The notes under the pieces were generated by a model. That model saw only the letters and a list, made by a program, of their open reading frames with translations. It ran no database searches and had not been told where the DNA came from. The position numbers and the translations under genes were made by a program. 64,000 bases of DNA, taken from NCBI GenBank assembly GCA_029778715.1, contig JAKOPT010000045.1, forward strand, positions 124,001 through 188,000, read 5' to 3'. The DNA comes from Actinomycetes bacterium. Its GTDB lineage: Bacteria; Actinomycetota; Actinomycetes; Actinomycetales; Dermatophilaceae. Positions 28,288 through 36,883 of this stretch are shown here, one piece after another (position 1 is the first letter of the stretch; each line of letters starts with the position of its first letter).

Positions 28288-28911
28288 TTACGTATCGGCC
28301 TTGGTCACCGGGATGTTGGTGATGTCGGGGAGGCCGGCGATCTGGACGGTCACGGTGGCCGTCCCGGTGGGGAGCGGGGGATAGAAGCCGTACAACTCCA
28401 CGGCCCCACCGGCGGGAAGGCTGTGCGGCATCAACGAACACAAACAGTAGGTACTCGACTTGCCCCCGTACCGGATCCGGTCGTAGATCGTCGCGAGGTA
28501 GTACGTGCCGTCGGCCGTGGTCAACCGGACCGCCCGCAGATCCCCCAACGGCTCGTTGGCCGACAGTGGCGCCACCCCCCACAGCCAGGCCAACGTCTGC
28601 GCCCGGCCATCGGCACTCTTCAACCGCCACCGCAACGTCGTGCCCTCCGCCGACGTCTGCACCGAGAGCACCTCGGCGGTCTGCTGCCCCTGCTGGCGCA
28701 CCATCGTCCCGGTGACCGTTCCGAGAGCCTCCGCCCGCGGCGTCGACGCAAATGCCTGGCGCGTCACCTCGGCCGCCGCATCCGCGGCAGCGGACCCAGC
28801 ACCCGCCGACGGCGCGGTCCGATCACCGGTACACCCCCCGACCGTGAACAACACGCTCGCGAGCACCGCAGCGACCACCGCACCCCGACCTGAGTGCTGC
28901 CGCATTCTCAC
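28288..28911 (-). CDS. Secreted lipoprotein with CLCS motif
   Basis: A signal peptide with lipobox VGGC (cysteine at about residue 27) marks this 207-aa product as a membrane-anchored lipoprotein. The mature part includes 'GTMVRQQGQQTAEVLSVQTS', 'YLATIYDRIRYGG' and near residue 160 'STYCLCSLMPHSLPAGG' followed by 'VELYGFYPPLP'. The CLCS motif and the 'LYGFYPPLP' tail also occur, in altered form, in the OmpA-like protein encoded just upstream (KCLCSDFL...LYAVFP), so the two share a domain. The GTG start overlaps the stop of that gene (GTGA). I do not recognise a described family. Confidence 0.75.
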   Translation of the reverse strand: MRMRQHSGRGAVVAAVLASVLFTVGGCTGDRTAPSAGAGSAAADAAAEVTRQAFASTPRAEALGTVTGTMVRQQGQQTAEVLSVQTSAEGTTLRWRLKSADGRAQTLAWLWGVAPLSANEPLGDLRAVRLTTADGTYYLATIYDRIRYGGKSSTYCLCSLMPHSLPAGGAVELYGFYPPLPTGTATVTVQIAGLPDITNIPVTKADT

Positions 28912-29969
28912 CGGCCCCCCTCGAACACAATGCTGACTCGCCGGTTGAGCGCCTGACCCTCGGCGTTGTCGTTCGAGGCCACCGGGTCCGCCTCACCCTT
29001 GCCGGTCGCGGTGATCTGCACCCCTGGCACGAGCCCGGCCAGCGCACCCCGCACCGCCTCGGCCCGCCGCTGCGACAACGTCAGGTTGTATGCATCCGGG
29101 CCCGTGCTATCGGTATAGCCGGTCACCGTCACCGACGATGCCTTCGCGGCCTTGATCCGCTCCGCCGCCAAGGTCAATCCCGACGTCGCCGCACCGGTCA
29201 ACTCCGCAGCATCGAAGGCGAATAGCACATCGGCGGCCAGGTCGACCGTCGTTTGTGTCCCTTCGGCCACCCGGGCCGAATTGTCCGCGCGCCCCGTGCG
29301 CACCGTCATGTCCCACACCGCGGCCGGTTTGTCCGCCGCGACCGCGGCCGCCACCTGCTCGTCGGCGGGATACCCAGGCCAACCCACACCCAGGTCGGGG
29401 ACACCCTGCGACCCCGCCGGCCCCAAGCCCGCGCTACTGGTCACCGGCACTCCCGACACGAAACTCCCGAACCCCCCGAGATCGAGATCGACGACTCGGG
29501 TGGTCGACGCCACCTGCGGGAACACGGCATACAACACCACCAACCGACCGGCCTTCACCTCCCCCGACCGCGACAAGAAGTCGCTACACAAGCACTTCTT
29601 GTCCAGCACCAACGGCTTCAAGACGGTCTTCGACGACGGGTCGGCCACCTTCGCCAAGTACGGCCCCACCGACGACACCTCGTCGTTGAAATCGCCCCCC
29701 ATCCGCACCAACCGCGACACCGCCACATCCCGGTCCCGCGGGCCGATGCTCCACACCACCAAGGTCCCGTGCGGCACGCGCGTCACCTGGTGCACCACGC
29801 CCGCTACCGCAACCCCCGAATCGGGCACCACATAGCCGAAGGTCCGCACCACCGGGATGGCCCCTGCCTCGCCCGGCATCGCCGGCTGAGCCGCCGCCGG
29901 GCCCCCCACCGACAGGCCGGCAGCCAGGACGAGCATCGCCAGGATCACCCGGCCTTGTCGCTCCCCCAT
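28908..29969 (-). CDS. Secreted OmpA-like peptidoglycan-binding protein
   Basis: The 353-aa protein has an N-terminal signal sequence ('VILAMLVLAAGLSVGGPAAA', residues 8-27), a middle domain with the CLCS motif at about 125-128, and a C-terminal OmpA domain with 'VTVTGYTDSTGPDAYNLTLS' and 'QRRAEAVRGAL', the fold that binds diaminopimelate in peptidoglycan. It is therefore probably exported and wall-associated. ATG 29969 follows AGGAGGGAACT, a very strong ribosome site. It is the first gene of a two-gene operon with the lipoprotein and diverges from pcnB. Confidence 0.85.
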   Translation of the reverse strand: MGERQGRVILAMLVLAAGLSVGGPAAAQPAMPGEAGAIPVVRTFGYVVPDSGVAVAGVVHQVTRVPHGTLVVWSIGPRDRDVAVSRLVRMGGDFNDEVSSVGPYLAKVADPSSKTVLKPLVLDKKCLCSDFLSRSGEVKAGRLVVLYAVFPQVASTTRVVDLDLGGFGSFVSGVPVTSSAGLGPAGSQGVPDLGVGWPGYPADEQVAAAVAADKPAAVWDMTVRTGRADNSARVAEGTQTTVDLAADVLFAFDAAELTGAATSGLTLAAERIKAAKASSVTVTGYTDSTGPDAYNLTLSQRRAEAVRGALAGLVPGVQITATGKGEADPVASNDNAEGQALNRRVSIVFEGGR

Positions 29970-30122
29970 AGTTCCCTCCTCGTTCGCCGAGTCGCTGCAT
30001 TCCTCGTCCCGGCTGCCCTGGTCAAGGCCCGCCGTCCCGACCACTCAACCACAGTCGACCCCGGTCGTGCTGGTCGCCGGCGCGCTCTGTGCGTCGGACA
30101 CTGCACTTACCCTTGAGGAATC

Positions 30123-31586
30123 ATGTCTGCGTCTGTCCCCGCCTCGACCCTGCGCGCCGCCGTCGCCCATCTGGCACCGGTGCTGCCGTTGCTCACCGAC
30201 CTCGGGGAACGCTTCGCCGCCGCCGGACACGAGTTGGCCCTCGTCGGCGGACCGGTGCGCGACGCCTTCCTCGGCCGGGTGTCGCCGGACCTCGATTTCA
30301 CGACCTCGGCCCGCCCGGAGGTCACCGAGGGCATCCTCGCCGCCTGGGGCAGCGCCACCTGGGACATGGGGCGCGCCTTCGGCACGATCGGGGCCCGGCG
30401 CGGCGCGACCGTCGTCGAGGTGACGACTTACCGGGCCGATGCCTACGACGGGGTCACCCGCAAACCGATCGTCGCCTTCGGCGACACCCTCGAGGACGAC
30501 CTGCGCCGTCGCGACTTCACGATGAACGCGATGGCCATCCGGTTGCCCGGCCTCGCCTTTGTCGATCCGTATGCCGGGTTGTCCGCCCTGGGTGACCGGG
30601 TCCTGAGCACCCCCGGGCCCCCCGAGGTGTCCTTCGGCGACGACCCCCTGCGGATGATGCGCGCGGCCCGGTTCGTCTCCCAACTCGGGGTCGCGCCCGC
30701 GCCCGAGGTGCTCACGGCGATGAGCGAGATGGCGTCCTCCCTCGAAATCGTCTCGGCCGAACGCATCCGCGACGAACTCGTCAAACTCCTCCTCGGGGCG
30801 CACCCCCGCGCGGGGCTGGAGGTGCTCGTCTACACCGGGCTCGCGGCATACGCCCTGCCGGAGTTGCCCGCCCTCCAACTGGAGATCGACGAACACCACC
30901 GCCACAAGGACGTCTACGAACACTCCCTCACCGTCTTGGAGCAGGCGATCGCCCAGGAGGGGCCGGCCGACGGGCCGCCGGAGTCGGTGCCCGGGCCCGA
31001 CCTCGTGCTGCGCCTGGCCGCCCTGCTCCACGACATCGGCAAGCCCGCGACCCGGCGGTTCGCGCCGCGCGGCGGGGTGAGTTTCCACCACCACGAGGTC
31101 GTCGGGGCCAAACTCGCCGCCAAGCGGATGAAGGCGCTGCGGTTCGACAAGGAGACGACGACGGAGGTCGCTCGGCTCGTCGAGTTGCACCTGCGTTTCC
31201 ACGGGTTCGGCGACGGGGCCTGGACCGACTCGGCCGTGCGCCGCTACGTCACCGACGCCGGCGACCTCCTCCCGCGCCTGCACCGCCTCACCCGCGCCGA
31301 CTGCACGACCCGCAACCAACGCAAGGCCCGCCGGCTGGCCGCCTCCTACGACGCCCTGGAGGCGCGGATCGAGACCCTCCTGGCCCAGGAGGAACTCAAG
31401 GCGGTCCGCCCCGAACTCGACGGGCACGAGATCGGCGAGGTCCTCGGCATCCCGCCGGGGCGGGTCCTCGGGCGCGCCTATCAATACCTCTTGTCCGTGC
31501 GGCTCGACGAGGGCCCGATCGGTCCCGAGGCGGCCCGCGAGCGGCTGCTCACCTGGTGGGCGCAGCAACCGGAGTACCCCGGGTGA
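30123..31586 (+). CDS. pcnB: CCA tRNA nucleotidyltransferase (class II with HD domain)
   Basis: The enzyme adds CCA to tRNA 3' ends. The 487-aa product carries the nucleotidyltransferase motif 'ALVGGPVRDAFLGRVSPDLD' near residue 40 (GG and the D-x-D pair), 'RRRDFTMNAMAIRLPG' near 125, and an HD domain 'LAALLHDIGKPATRRFAPRG' near 300. The C-terminal region ending in 'RERLLTWWAQQPEYPG' is standard. AGGAA precedes the ATG. The stop overlaps the next start (GTGA). Confidence 0.95.
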   Translation: MSASVPASTLRAAVAHLAPVLPLLTDLGERFAAAGHELALVGGPVRDAFLGRVSPDLDFTTSARPEVTEGILAAWGSATWDMGRAFGTIGARRGATVVEVTTYRADAYDGVTRKPIVAFGDTLEDDLRRRDFTMNAMAIRLPGLAFVDPYAGLSALGDRVLSTPGPPEVSFGDDPLRMMRAARFVSQLGVAPAPEVLTAMSEMASSLEIVSAERIRDELVKLLLGAHPRAGLEVLVYTGLAAYALPELPALQLEIDEHHRHKDVYEHSLTVLEQAIAQEGPADGPPESVPGPDLVLRLAALLHDIGKPATRRFAPRGGVSFHHHEVVGAKLAAKRMKALRFDKETTTEVARLVELHLRFHGFGDGAWTDSAVRRYVTDAGDLLPRLHRLTRADCTTRNQRKARRLAASYDALEARIETLLAQEELKAVRPELDGHEIGEVLGIPPGRVLGRAYQYLLSVRLDEGPIGPEAARERLLTWWAQQPEYPG

Positions 31587-32269
31587 CCTGGTGGGTCGCG
31601 CTCGCGCTCGGCGCGGCCCTGGGGGCGGCGCCGGTGGTGGCGTTGCGCGGCTGGCTGGCGGGTGCGGCATACCGGTATGCCGACGAGTTGGACCGGCCGC
31701 GGCGGCGCACCGGGTGGCTGATGCCGGCCGCGACCGGCACCGGTGCGGCGCTCGCCGGCGCGTGGGCGCCGCGCCCGTGGGTGGCGGTGGTGTATGCCGC
31801 GTGCGCCGGTCCGCTGGTCATCCTCGCCGCGATCGACGCCGACGTTCAACGGCTGCCGAACCAATGGACCAAACCGTCCTGGATCGTGGTGCCGGTGGCG
31901 TTGCTCGGCGTCGCCGTGGCCGAGGGCAACGGGCTCCAGCCGTGGTGGCGCGCTCTGGTCGCCGGTGTGGCCCTGGGGATGGCCTATCTCGCCCTCGCGC
32001 TGCTCGGGGGTGCCTCGGGCATCGGCGCTGGAGATGTCAAACTGGCCCCGAGCCTGGGGGCGCTGCTCGGTTTTCTCTCGGTCACGCACGTGCTCGCCTC
32101 GGTGGTGGTGACCTTCCTCGTCGGCGGGGTCGCGGCCCTCGTGCTGCTGCTGCGGGGGAGGGGGCGCAAGGCGCGGTTCGCCTTCGGTCCGTTCATGATC
32201 CTCGGCGCGGTGCTCGTCCTCGCCGGGCCGCTCGTCGGGAGGCTCGTCGGGCGGCTCGTCGAGGGGTGA
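31583..32269 (+). CDS. Prepilin peptidase (A24 family)
   Basis: The 228-aa polytopic protein has the two catalytic aspartates of type IV prepilin peptidases: 'AAIDADVQRLPN' near residue 84 and 'GIGAGDVKLAPSLGALLG' (GxGD) near 150, followed by a GPF motif at about 208. It lacks the N-terminal methylase domain, as is common in Actinobacteria. Enzymes of this class process pseudopilins of type IV pili, competence or Tad systems, none of which is encoded in the window. GTG 31583 overlaps the pcnB stop and has GGAG upstream. The coding sequence contains a perfect double copy of the window motif (31665-31682). Confidence 0.85.
   Translation: MTWWVALALGAALGAAPVVALRGWLAGAAYRYADELDRPRRRTGWLMPAATGTGAALAGAWAPRPWVAVVYAACAGPLVILAAIDADVQRLPNQWTKPSWIVVPVALLGVAVAEGNGLQPWWRALVAGVALGMAYLALALLGGASGIGAGDVKLAPSLGALLGFLSVTHVLASVVVTFLVGGVAALVLLLRGRGRKARFAFGPFMILGAVLVLAGPLVGRLVGRLVEG
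31665..31682. repeat. Palindromic double copy of the CGGCATAC motif
   Basis: CGGCATACCGGTATGCCG is a perfect 18-base palindrome made from one CGGCATAC and one GTATGCCG sharing the central CCGG context. It is the only fused pair I found among about 80 single copies. Confidence 0.9.
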
Positions 32270-32405
32270 CCGGGCGGAGGCCGCCGCGCGCCCCGGCTGG
32301 TCGCCCGTGGGGTCACCGGGGTCGTCAGGGGTCCGGCAAGGCGCGCTCCCGCCACCGGACGTCAGGCCCGCGGGCCCGGCAGGCGCCACATCGAGCGAGT
32401 CACGA

Positions 32406-32452
32406 ATGGGGAGTTCTCCCCATGGGCCGGGCGCGACGGCTGCAACTAGGCT
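32406..32452 (+). promoter_or_regulatory. Palindrome and -10-like box at the head of gene cluster A
   Basis: A perfect palindrome ATGGGGAG-TT-CTCCCCAT (32406-32423) is followed 23 bases later by TAGGCT (32447-32452), which fits a TANNNT -10. No good -35 hexamer is present, so the palindrome could be an activator or repressor site. It lies 63 bases before the first gene of the signalling cluster. Confidence 0.5.
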
Positions 32453-32486
32453 GACGGTCCTGAACTGTCCCTCGGAAGGTCGCCGC

Positions 32487-32969
32487 ATGTCCACGCTGAG
32501 CCACCCGGGCGAACTGTCGCCGCTCCCTCCCGGAGTGACCCTCGATCTTGCCGAGGACTGGGAGGCGCTCCCCAGCGGTGCGGCGCTGCTCAGCGCGCGG
32601 GGCATCGAGCGGGGCGAGGACCCGGAGCCCACCCTCGACGTGTGGGTGCATCTCGAACGCCCCGGCCACGCCCTCGGCGAGACTCTGACCGCGGCGTTGC
32701 GCCCGGACCGGGACCGCGGCTGGTTTGTCGAGGACCCGGTGTTCAGCGTCGAGTTCGGCGGGCGGGAGTGGACCGCGGTCAACGCCACGTGGGGGCCGCC
32801 CCATTCGCCGAGCGTGGCCGTGCACCTCGCGGCTGCCCTCGATCGCGGCGCCGTCACCCAGGTCGTGCTCGTCAGCGGGCGCGCCAAGGGTCCGCGGATC
32901 GAGAGTGACTATGCCGCGTTGCAGCGGATCATCGAGACCGTGCGCCTCACCGAGCCCGGGCGGGACTGA
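32487..32969 (+). CDS. Uncharacterised 160-aa protein, first gene of cluster A
   Basis: I do not recognise the family with certainty. The protein is soluble, without signal peptide, and alternates short strands and helices: 'VTLDLAEDWEALPSGAALLS' near the N-terminus, 'EPTLDVWVHLERPG', then a C-terminal helix 'SDYAALQRIIETVRL'. This organisation faintly recalls small alpha/beta lipoprotein-type domains (LpqN-like) but without the lipobox. ATG 32487 follows GGAAGG. It ends six bases before the PP2C gene and is probably co-transcribed, so a role in the phospho-signalling or secretion process is suggested by position only. Confidence 0.7.
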   Translation: MSTLSHPGELSPLPPGVTLDLAEDWEALPSGAALLSARGIERGEDPEPTLDVWVHLERPGHALGETLTAALRPDRDRGWFVEDPVFSVEFGGREWTAVNATWGPPHSPSVAVHLAAALDRGAVTQVVLVSGRAKGPRIESDYAALQRIIETVRLTEPGRD

Positions 32970-32975
32970 CGGCGG

Positions 32976-33773
32976 ATGAACACGCTCACCGGTCAGGGCA
33001 TCCGCATCCGGGTCGGCGCCGCCACCGATGTCGGTCGGGTCCGGGCGCACAACGAGGACTGTTATCTCGCGGAAAACCTCCTCTGGGGGGTTGCCGACGG
33101 GATGGGCGGGCATGCCGCCGGTGAGGTGGCCAGCCGAATCGGTGTCGACACCGTGGGGGCACTGGCCTATCGCCACCCATTGCGTCCCGACGACCTGCTC
33201 GGCGCGATCCGGGACGCCAACGCGCGTATCCTCGCCAGCGGCAGCACCCCGGAGACCGAGGGGATGGGGACGACGTTCGCCGGGCTGGCCGTCGTGGAGG
33301 CCGCCGGTGCGGACCACTGGTGCGTCGTCAACGTCGGGGACTCGCGGGTCTACCGGCTCATCGGCAACCGGATGAGCCAAATCACCCACGACCACTCCGA
33401 GGTCCGCGAACTCCTCGACGCCGGTCTCATCACCCCCGCCGAAGCCGCGCGCCACCCGATGCGCAACATCATCACCCGCTCCCTCGGCACCGACCCGGCA
33501 CCGACCCCGGACGTGTGGGTGTTCCCGCCGAGCCGCGGCGAACGCTTCCTGCTCTGTACCGACGGCCTGACCAACGAGGTGGGTGAGCGCGACCTCATGC
33601 TCGCCCTGCGCACCGACGCCGATCCGCAGATCATCGCCGAGGGTTTGGTGGACGCAGCGGTCCGCAACGGGGGCCGGGACAACGTCACCGTGGTTGTCGT
33701 CGCCGTCGACACCGACGAAGATGACGAGGAGGAGGCGGACACCTCGCCTCGTTCCGCCCTGAACCCGAACTGA
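32976..33773 (+). CDS. PP2C-type Ser/Thr protein phosphatase (cluster A)
   Basis: The 265-aa enzyme has all PP2C metal-binding motifs: 'RAHNEDCYLAE' near residue 24, 'VADGMGGHAAGEVAS' near 40, 'GMGTTFAGL', 'VVNVGDSRVYRL', 'CTDGLTNEV' and 'GGRDNVTVVVV'. It should remove phosphate from Ser/Thr targets of the kinase encoded two genes downstream. No membrane segment is visible, so it acts in the cytoplasm; the tail is acidic. Kinase, phosphatase and FHA genes side by side also occur in type VI secretion control loci. Confidence 0.93.
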   Translation: MNTLTGQGIRIRVGAATDVGRVRAHNEDCYLAENLLWGVADGMGGHAAGEVASRIGVDTVGALAYRHPLRPDDLLGAIRDANARILASGSTPETEGMGTTFAGLAVVEAAGADHWCVVNVGDSRVYRLIGNRMSQITHDHSEVRELLDAGLITPAEAARHPMRNIITRSLGTDPAPTPDVWVFPPSRGERFLLCTDGLTNEVGERDLMLALRTDADPQIIAEGLVDAAVRNGGRDNVTVVVVAVDTDEDDEEEADTSPRSALNPN

Positions 33774-33780
33774 GGTCCCG

Positions 33781-35275
33781 ATGAACGCCCCCGCGGTGAC
33801 CAATGACATCCCCGACGGCTGGATCGCCGTCGCCGAGGGTGACCTCCAGGTGATCGTTGCTGCCCCCCGCGGCGCGGCGTGCCGAGATCGAGACGGCGGC
33901 GCGGGCCGGGCTGGTGGCGCTGCTCGAGGCGTTGGGACCGCGGCTGTCGGAGTTGCCCGACTTCGCGGTCGCCGACACCAGCGCAGTGCCCACCCGGGTG
34001 TTGGTGCGCGGCCGGGCCTGGGCGAGCGCCGGTTCCGTGGAGGGCCGGTCGCTCGGTCGTATGCCGTGGCGCGAGCTCGAGTTCGACGACCCGGTCACGC
34101 TGCATGGGGCCCCCGCGGTACGGATGGGGTGGCAGATGCCGAGCCGGTTCACGCACGACGACGACGCGGCTTCGGCCGCGCCACCCGCAGCCGGTGCCGA
34201 GGCGCCCGCGCCCGTGGCTGAGGTGCCCGCACCCGCGCCCGCCCCGGTCCCACCCGCAGCCGGTGCCGAGGCGCCCGCGCCCGTGGCTGAGGTGCCTGCG
34301 CCCGCCCCGGCCCCATCCCCCGCCGATGCGGCACCCGCGCCTGCTCCTGAGGTGCCCGCACCAATGCCAGTCCCCACCCCGCCCCCGGCGGACCTGACCC
34401 TGCCGCCCCCGACTGACGAGGACAGCGGACCACCGGCCCAGCGGGTCCCTCCGACCCCGGCCCGATCCACCTCGGTCATCGACTCCGTGCCGTGGCGGCG
34501 CCCCGCTTCCAGCACCCCCGCGGCGAGCCCGCCCGCGCCCACTTCGCCCCCCTCGAGTCCGCCGGTCCCAGCTCCCTCGGTGCCGGCTGGCCCGCCCGTC
34601 GCCCCGGTTGCGCCGCCTCCACCGCCGCCACCGGTCGGCATACCCCCGGTGCCGCCGCCCGCCTGGGGGACCGCGCCGGCGACAACGCGGCAAGCGCCGC
34701 CCCCACCGCCACCGGCCGGCCCGCCGGCCCCACCCCCGCTCAGCGAGGTGACCCAGGACCGGCAATCGTTGGCGACCCTGGCCCAGGCGGCCGGCATCCC
34801 GGGGAGCGACGGGCCGATCGTCCTCGCCGTCCTCTGCCCGGCCGGGCACGCCTCCTCGCCCCACTCGGGCTCGTGCCGGGTGTGCGGGCGCGACATCCCG
34901 CCGCAACAGCCCTTCCAGACGCCTCGCCCGCGCCTGGGCCACCTGCGAATCAGCACCGGCGGGGTGGTCCCCCTGGACCGTGGCGTGCTCCTTGGCCGGG
35001 CCCCGCGGGTCAACGCCGACCTCCCCCCCAACGCCCGCCCGCACCTGGTCCGCCTGGCCAGCGCCGACAACGACCTCTCCCGCAACCACGCCGAGATCGT
35101 CCTCGAGGGGTGGCACGTCCTCGTTCGCGACCTCGGCTCGACGAACGGCACGACCGTCGCCCTGCCCGGGCAGCCGCCGGTGCGGCTGCGACCCACCGAG
35201 GACCAGGGCATCGAACCCGGCACCGTCATCACCCTCGCCGACGAGGTGACCCTGGTCTACGAGGCCGAAGCGTGA
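33781..35275 (+). CDS. Zinc-ribbon/FHA-domain protein, with a frameshift in a C-run
   Basis: Two frames make one protein. The ATG at 33781 reads 'DGWIAVAEGDLQVIVAAP' and then runs into nonsense; from 33857 another frame continues 'ARRAEIETAARAGLVALLEA' to the end. The break falls in CCCCCC (33863-33868): with five C the reading is continuous, giving about 497 residues. After an N-terminal domain (1-130) comes a long Pro/Ala linker (130-330), a zinc ribbon ('CPAGHASSPHSGSCRVCG', about 352-369) and a C-terminal FHA domain with 'GRAPRVN', 'LSRNHAEIVLE' and 'DLGSTNGT', which binds phospho-threonine. The overlap with the kinase gene (GTGA) indicates coupling. Whether the shift is an error, a broken allele or a slippery phase switch is open. 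Confidence 0.8.
34182..34319 (+). repeat. Two in-frame 69-bp repeats in the FHA linker
   Basis: Copies 34182-34250 and 34251-34319 encode 23-residue Pro/Ala/Glu units (beginning PAAGAEAPAPVAEVPAP); nearly identical in DNA. Confidence 0.85.
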
Positions 35276-36816
35276 GTGCCCCCCCGCCGCCCCCACATAT
35301 TCCTGGGCTGGTCCATATCCAGCCGTTGGGGTCCGGCGGGTATGCCGACGTCTACCTTTACGAGCAGCAGTCACCGCGCATGAACGTCGCCGTCAAGGTG
35401 CTCAAGCGCGCGGGCATCACCCCGGCGATCCGCAGCCAGTTCGTCGACGAGGCGAACACCATGGCCGCGCTCGCCGACCACCCCTACATCGTCCAGGTGT
35501 TCCGCTCCGAACTCACACCCGACGGCGGGGCGTACCTCGTCATGAAGTACTACCCGCCGCCCAACCTCGCGGTGCGGGCCAAACGGGAGCGTTTCAGCGT
35601 CGAGGAGGTGCTGCGCACCGGCATCCAACTGGCCAGCGCCGTCGAAACCGCCCACCGGGCCGGCATCATCCACCGCGACATCAAACCGGCGAACGTGCTG
35701 GTCAGCCAGTACGGCGCCCCCGGCCTCACCGACTTCGGCATCGCCGGGCGCGCCCTGGCCGCCCACGAGGATCACGACGAGGACATCGGGGTGTCGGTGC
35801 CCTGGGCGCCCCCGGAAATCCTCTACGGCCAGAGCAACGGGGATGTCCGCAGCGACGTCTACTCGTTGGCGGCGACCCTGTGGCACCTCCTCGTGGGGCG
35901 CTCGCCGTTCGAGCAACCGGGGGGCGACAACTCGGCATACGCCCTCATGCCGCGGATCCGGGCCACCCCGGTGCCGCCGACCGGGCGCGCCGATGTCCCC
36001 TTGTCCCTCGAACGCCTCCTCGCCCACGGGATGGCCAAGAACCCGCAGGCCCGCCCGCAGAGCGCGTTGGAGTTCGCCCGCGGCCTGCAGGCTATCGAAA
36101 CCGAGCAGCGGCTGGCCCGCACCCCGCTCGTCGTCCTCGACGACTCGGGGGTGGCGCTCCCCGACGTGGTGGCGACCGGAGGCGGAGCGGGCGGGGTCGA
36201 CCCGGACGCCACCATGGTCAAGGCGCCGCGGGCGGTCAACGCCCAGTCGCCGCTGGCGACGGGGACGGGCGCCACCTGGGGAGCCCCCGCGGCCGCCGAG
36301 GCGACCTCCGCGCCCGGTGCGGGGGTGACGTCCACCAGCGGGGAACCGGCCGGGTCGGTCGCCGCGGCCGGCGCCCCGCGCACCGTCAGCGGCGGGGTGC
36401 TGTTGACGGTCGTCGGGGTGATCGTCCTCGCCCTCGTTGCTGCTCTCGTCTGGGCCGTGGGTTTCCGCGGTGACACCTCACCCACCCCCGAACCCACGCC
36501 CAGCGCCCTCACCCCCACCGGCGGCGGTGGCCCGATCGTCGACCTGCCCGAACAACCCGCCCTCGACGCGCGGGCCGAGTCCGGCCGGGTCGTGTTCACC
36601 TGGAACTACGGCGCGGCCCACGACGGCGACTTCTTCCGGCTGCGGGTGGCCGCCAGTGAGGCGACGCTGCCGGACGCGGCCGTCACCACGGTCAAGGAAC
36701 CCACGTATGCCGCGACCGTCCCGGCGGGCACCATCGTGTGCGCCCAGGTCGCCGTGTCCCGCACTCAGGGAGCGACCGGCCCCTATTCGAACGCCAAGTG
36801 CCTGGCCGCGGGCTGA
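35272..36816 (+). CDS. Transmembrane Ser/Thr protein kinase (cluster A)
   Basis: The 514-aa kinase has a full catalytic set: glycine loop 'GSGGYADVYLYE' at residues 20-31, Lys42 (VAVKVLK), 'HRDIKPANVL' from 134, DFG at 154-156 and 'WAPPE' in place of APE. A linker holds 'DPDATMVKAPR', a likely phospho-threonine site. One membrane span (about 373-398) is followed by an extracellular domain of about 110 residues with FN3-like strands ('RVVFTWNYGAAHDGDFFRLR') and two cysteines. The enzyme thus could sense something outside and phosphorylate FHA partners inside. GTG start overlaps the FHA gene stop. Confidence 0.94.
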   Translation: MSAPPPPPHIPGLVHIQPLGSGGYADVYLYEQQSPRMNVAVKVLKRAGITPAIRSQFVDEANTMAALADHPYIVQVFRSELTPDGGAYLVMKYYPPPNLAVRAKRERFSVEEVLRTGIQLASAVETAHRAGIIHRDIKPANVLVSQYGAPGLTDFGIAGRALAAHEDHDEDIGVSVPWAPPEILYGQSNGDVRSDVYSLAATLWHLLVGRSPFEQPGGDNSAYALMPRIRATPVPPTGRADVPLSLERLLAHGMAKNPQARPQSALEFARGLQAIETEQRLARTPLVVLDDSGVALPDVVATGGGAGGVDPDATMVKAPRAVNAQSPLATGTGATWGAPAAAEATSAPGAGVTSTSGEPAGSVAAAGAPRTVSGGVLLTVVGVIVLALVAALVWAVGFRGDTSPTPEPTPSALTPTGGGGPIVDLPEQPALDARAESGRVVFTWNYGAAHDGDFFRLRVAASEATLPDAAVTTVKEPTYAATVPAGTIVCAQVAVSRTQGATGPYSNAKCLAAG

Positions 36817-36883
36817 CCGGTTAAGGTCGGCCGCAATGGGTCGGGGGGCAAACCCCCATCGGCAAACCCCGAAGGAGGACGAC

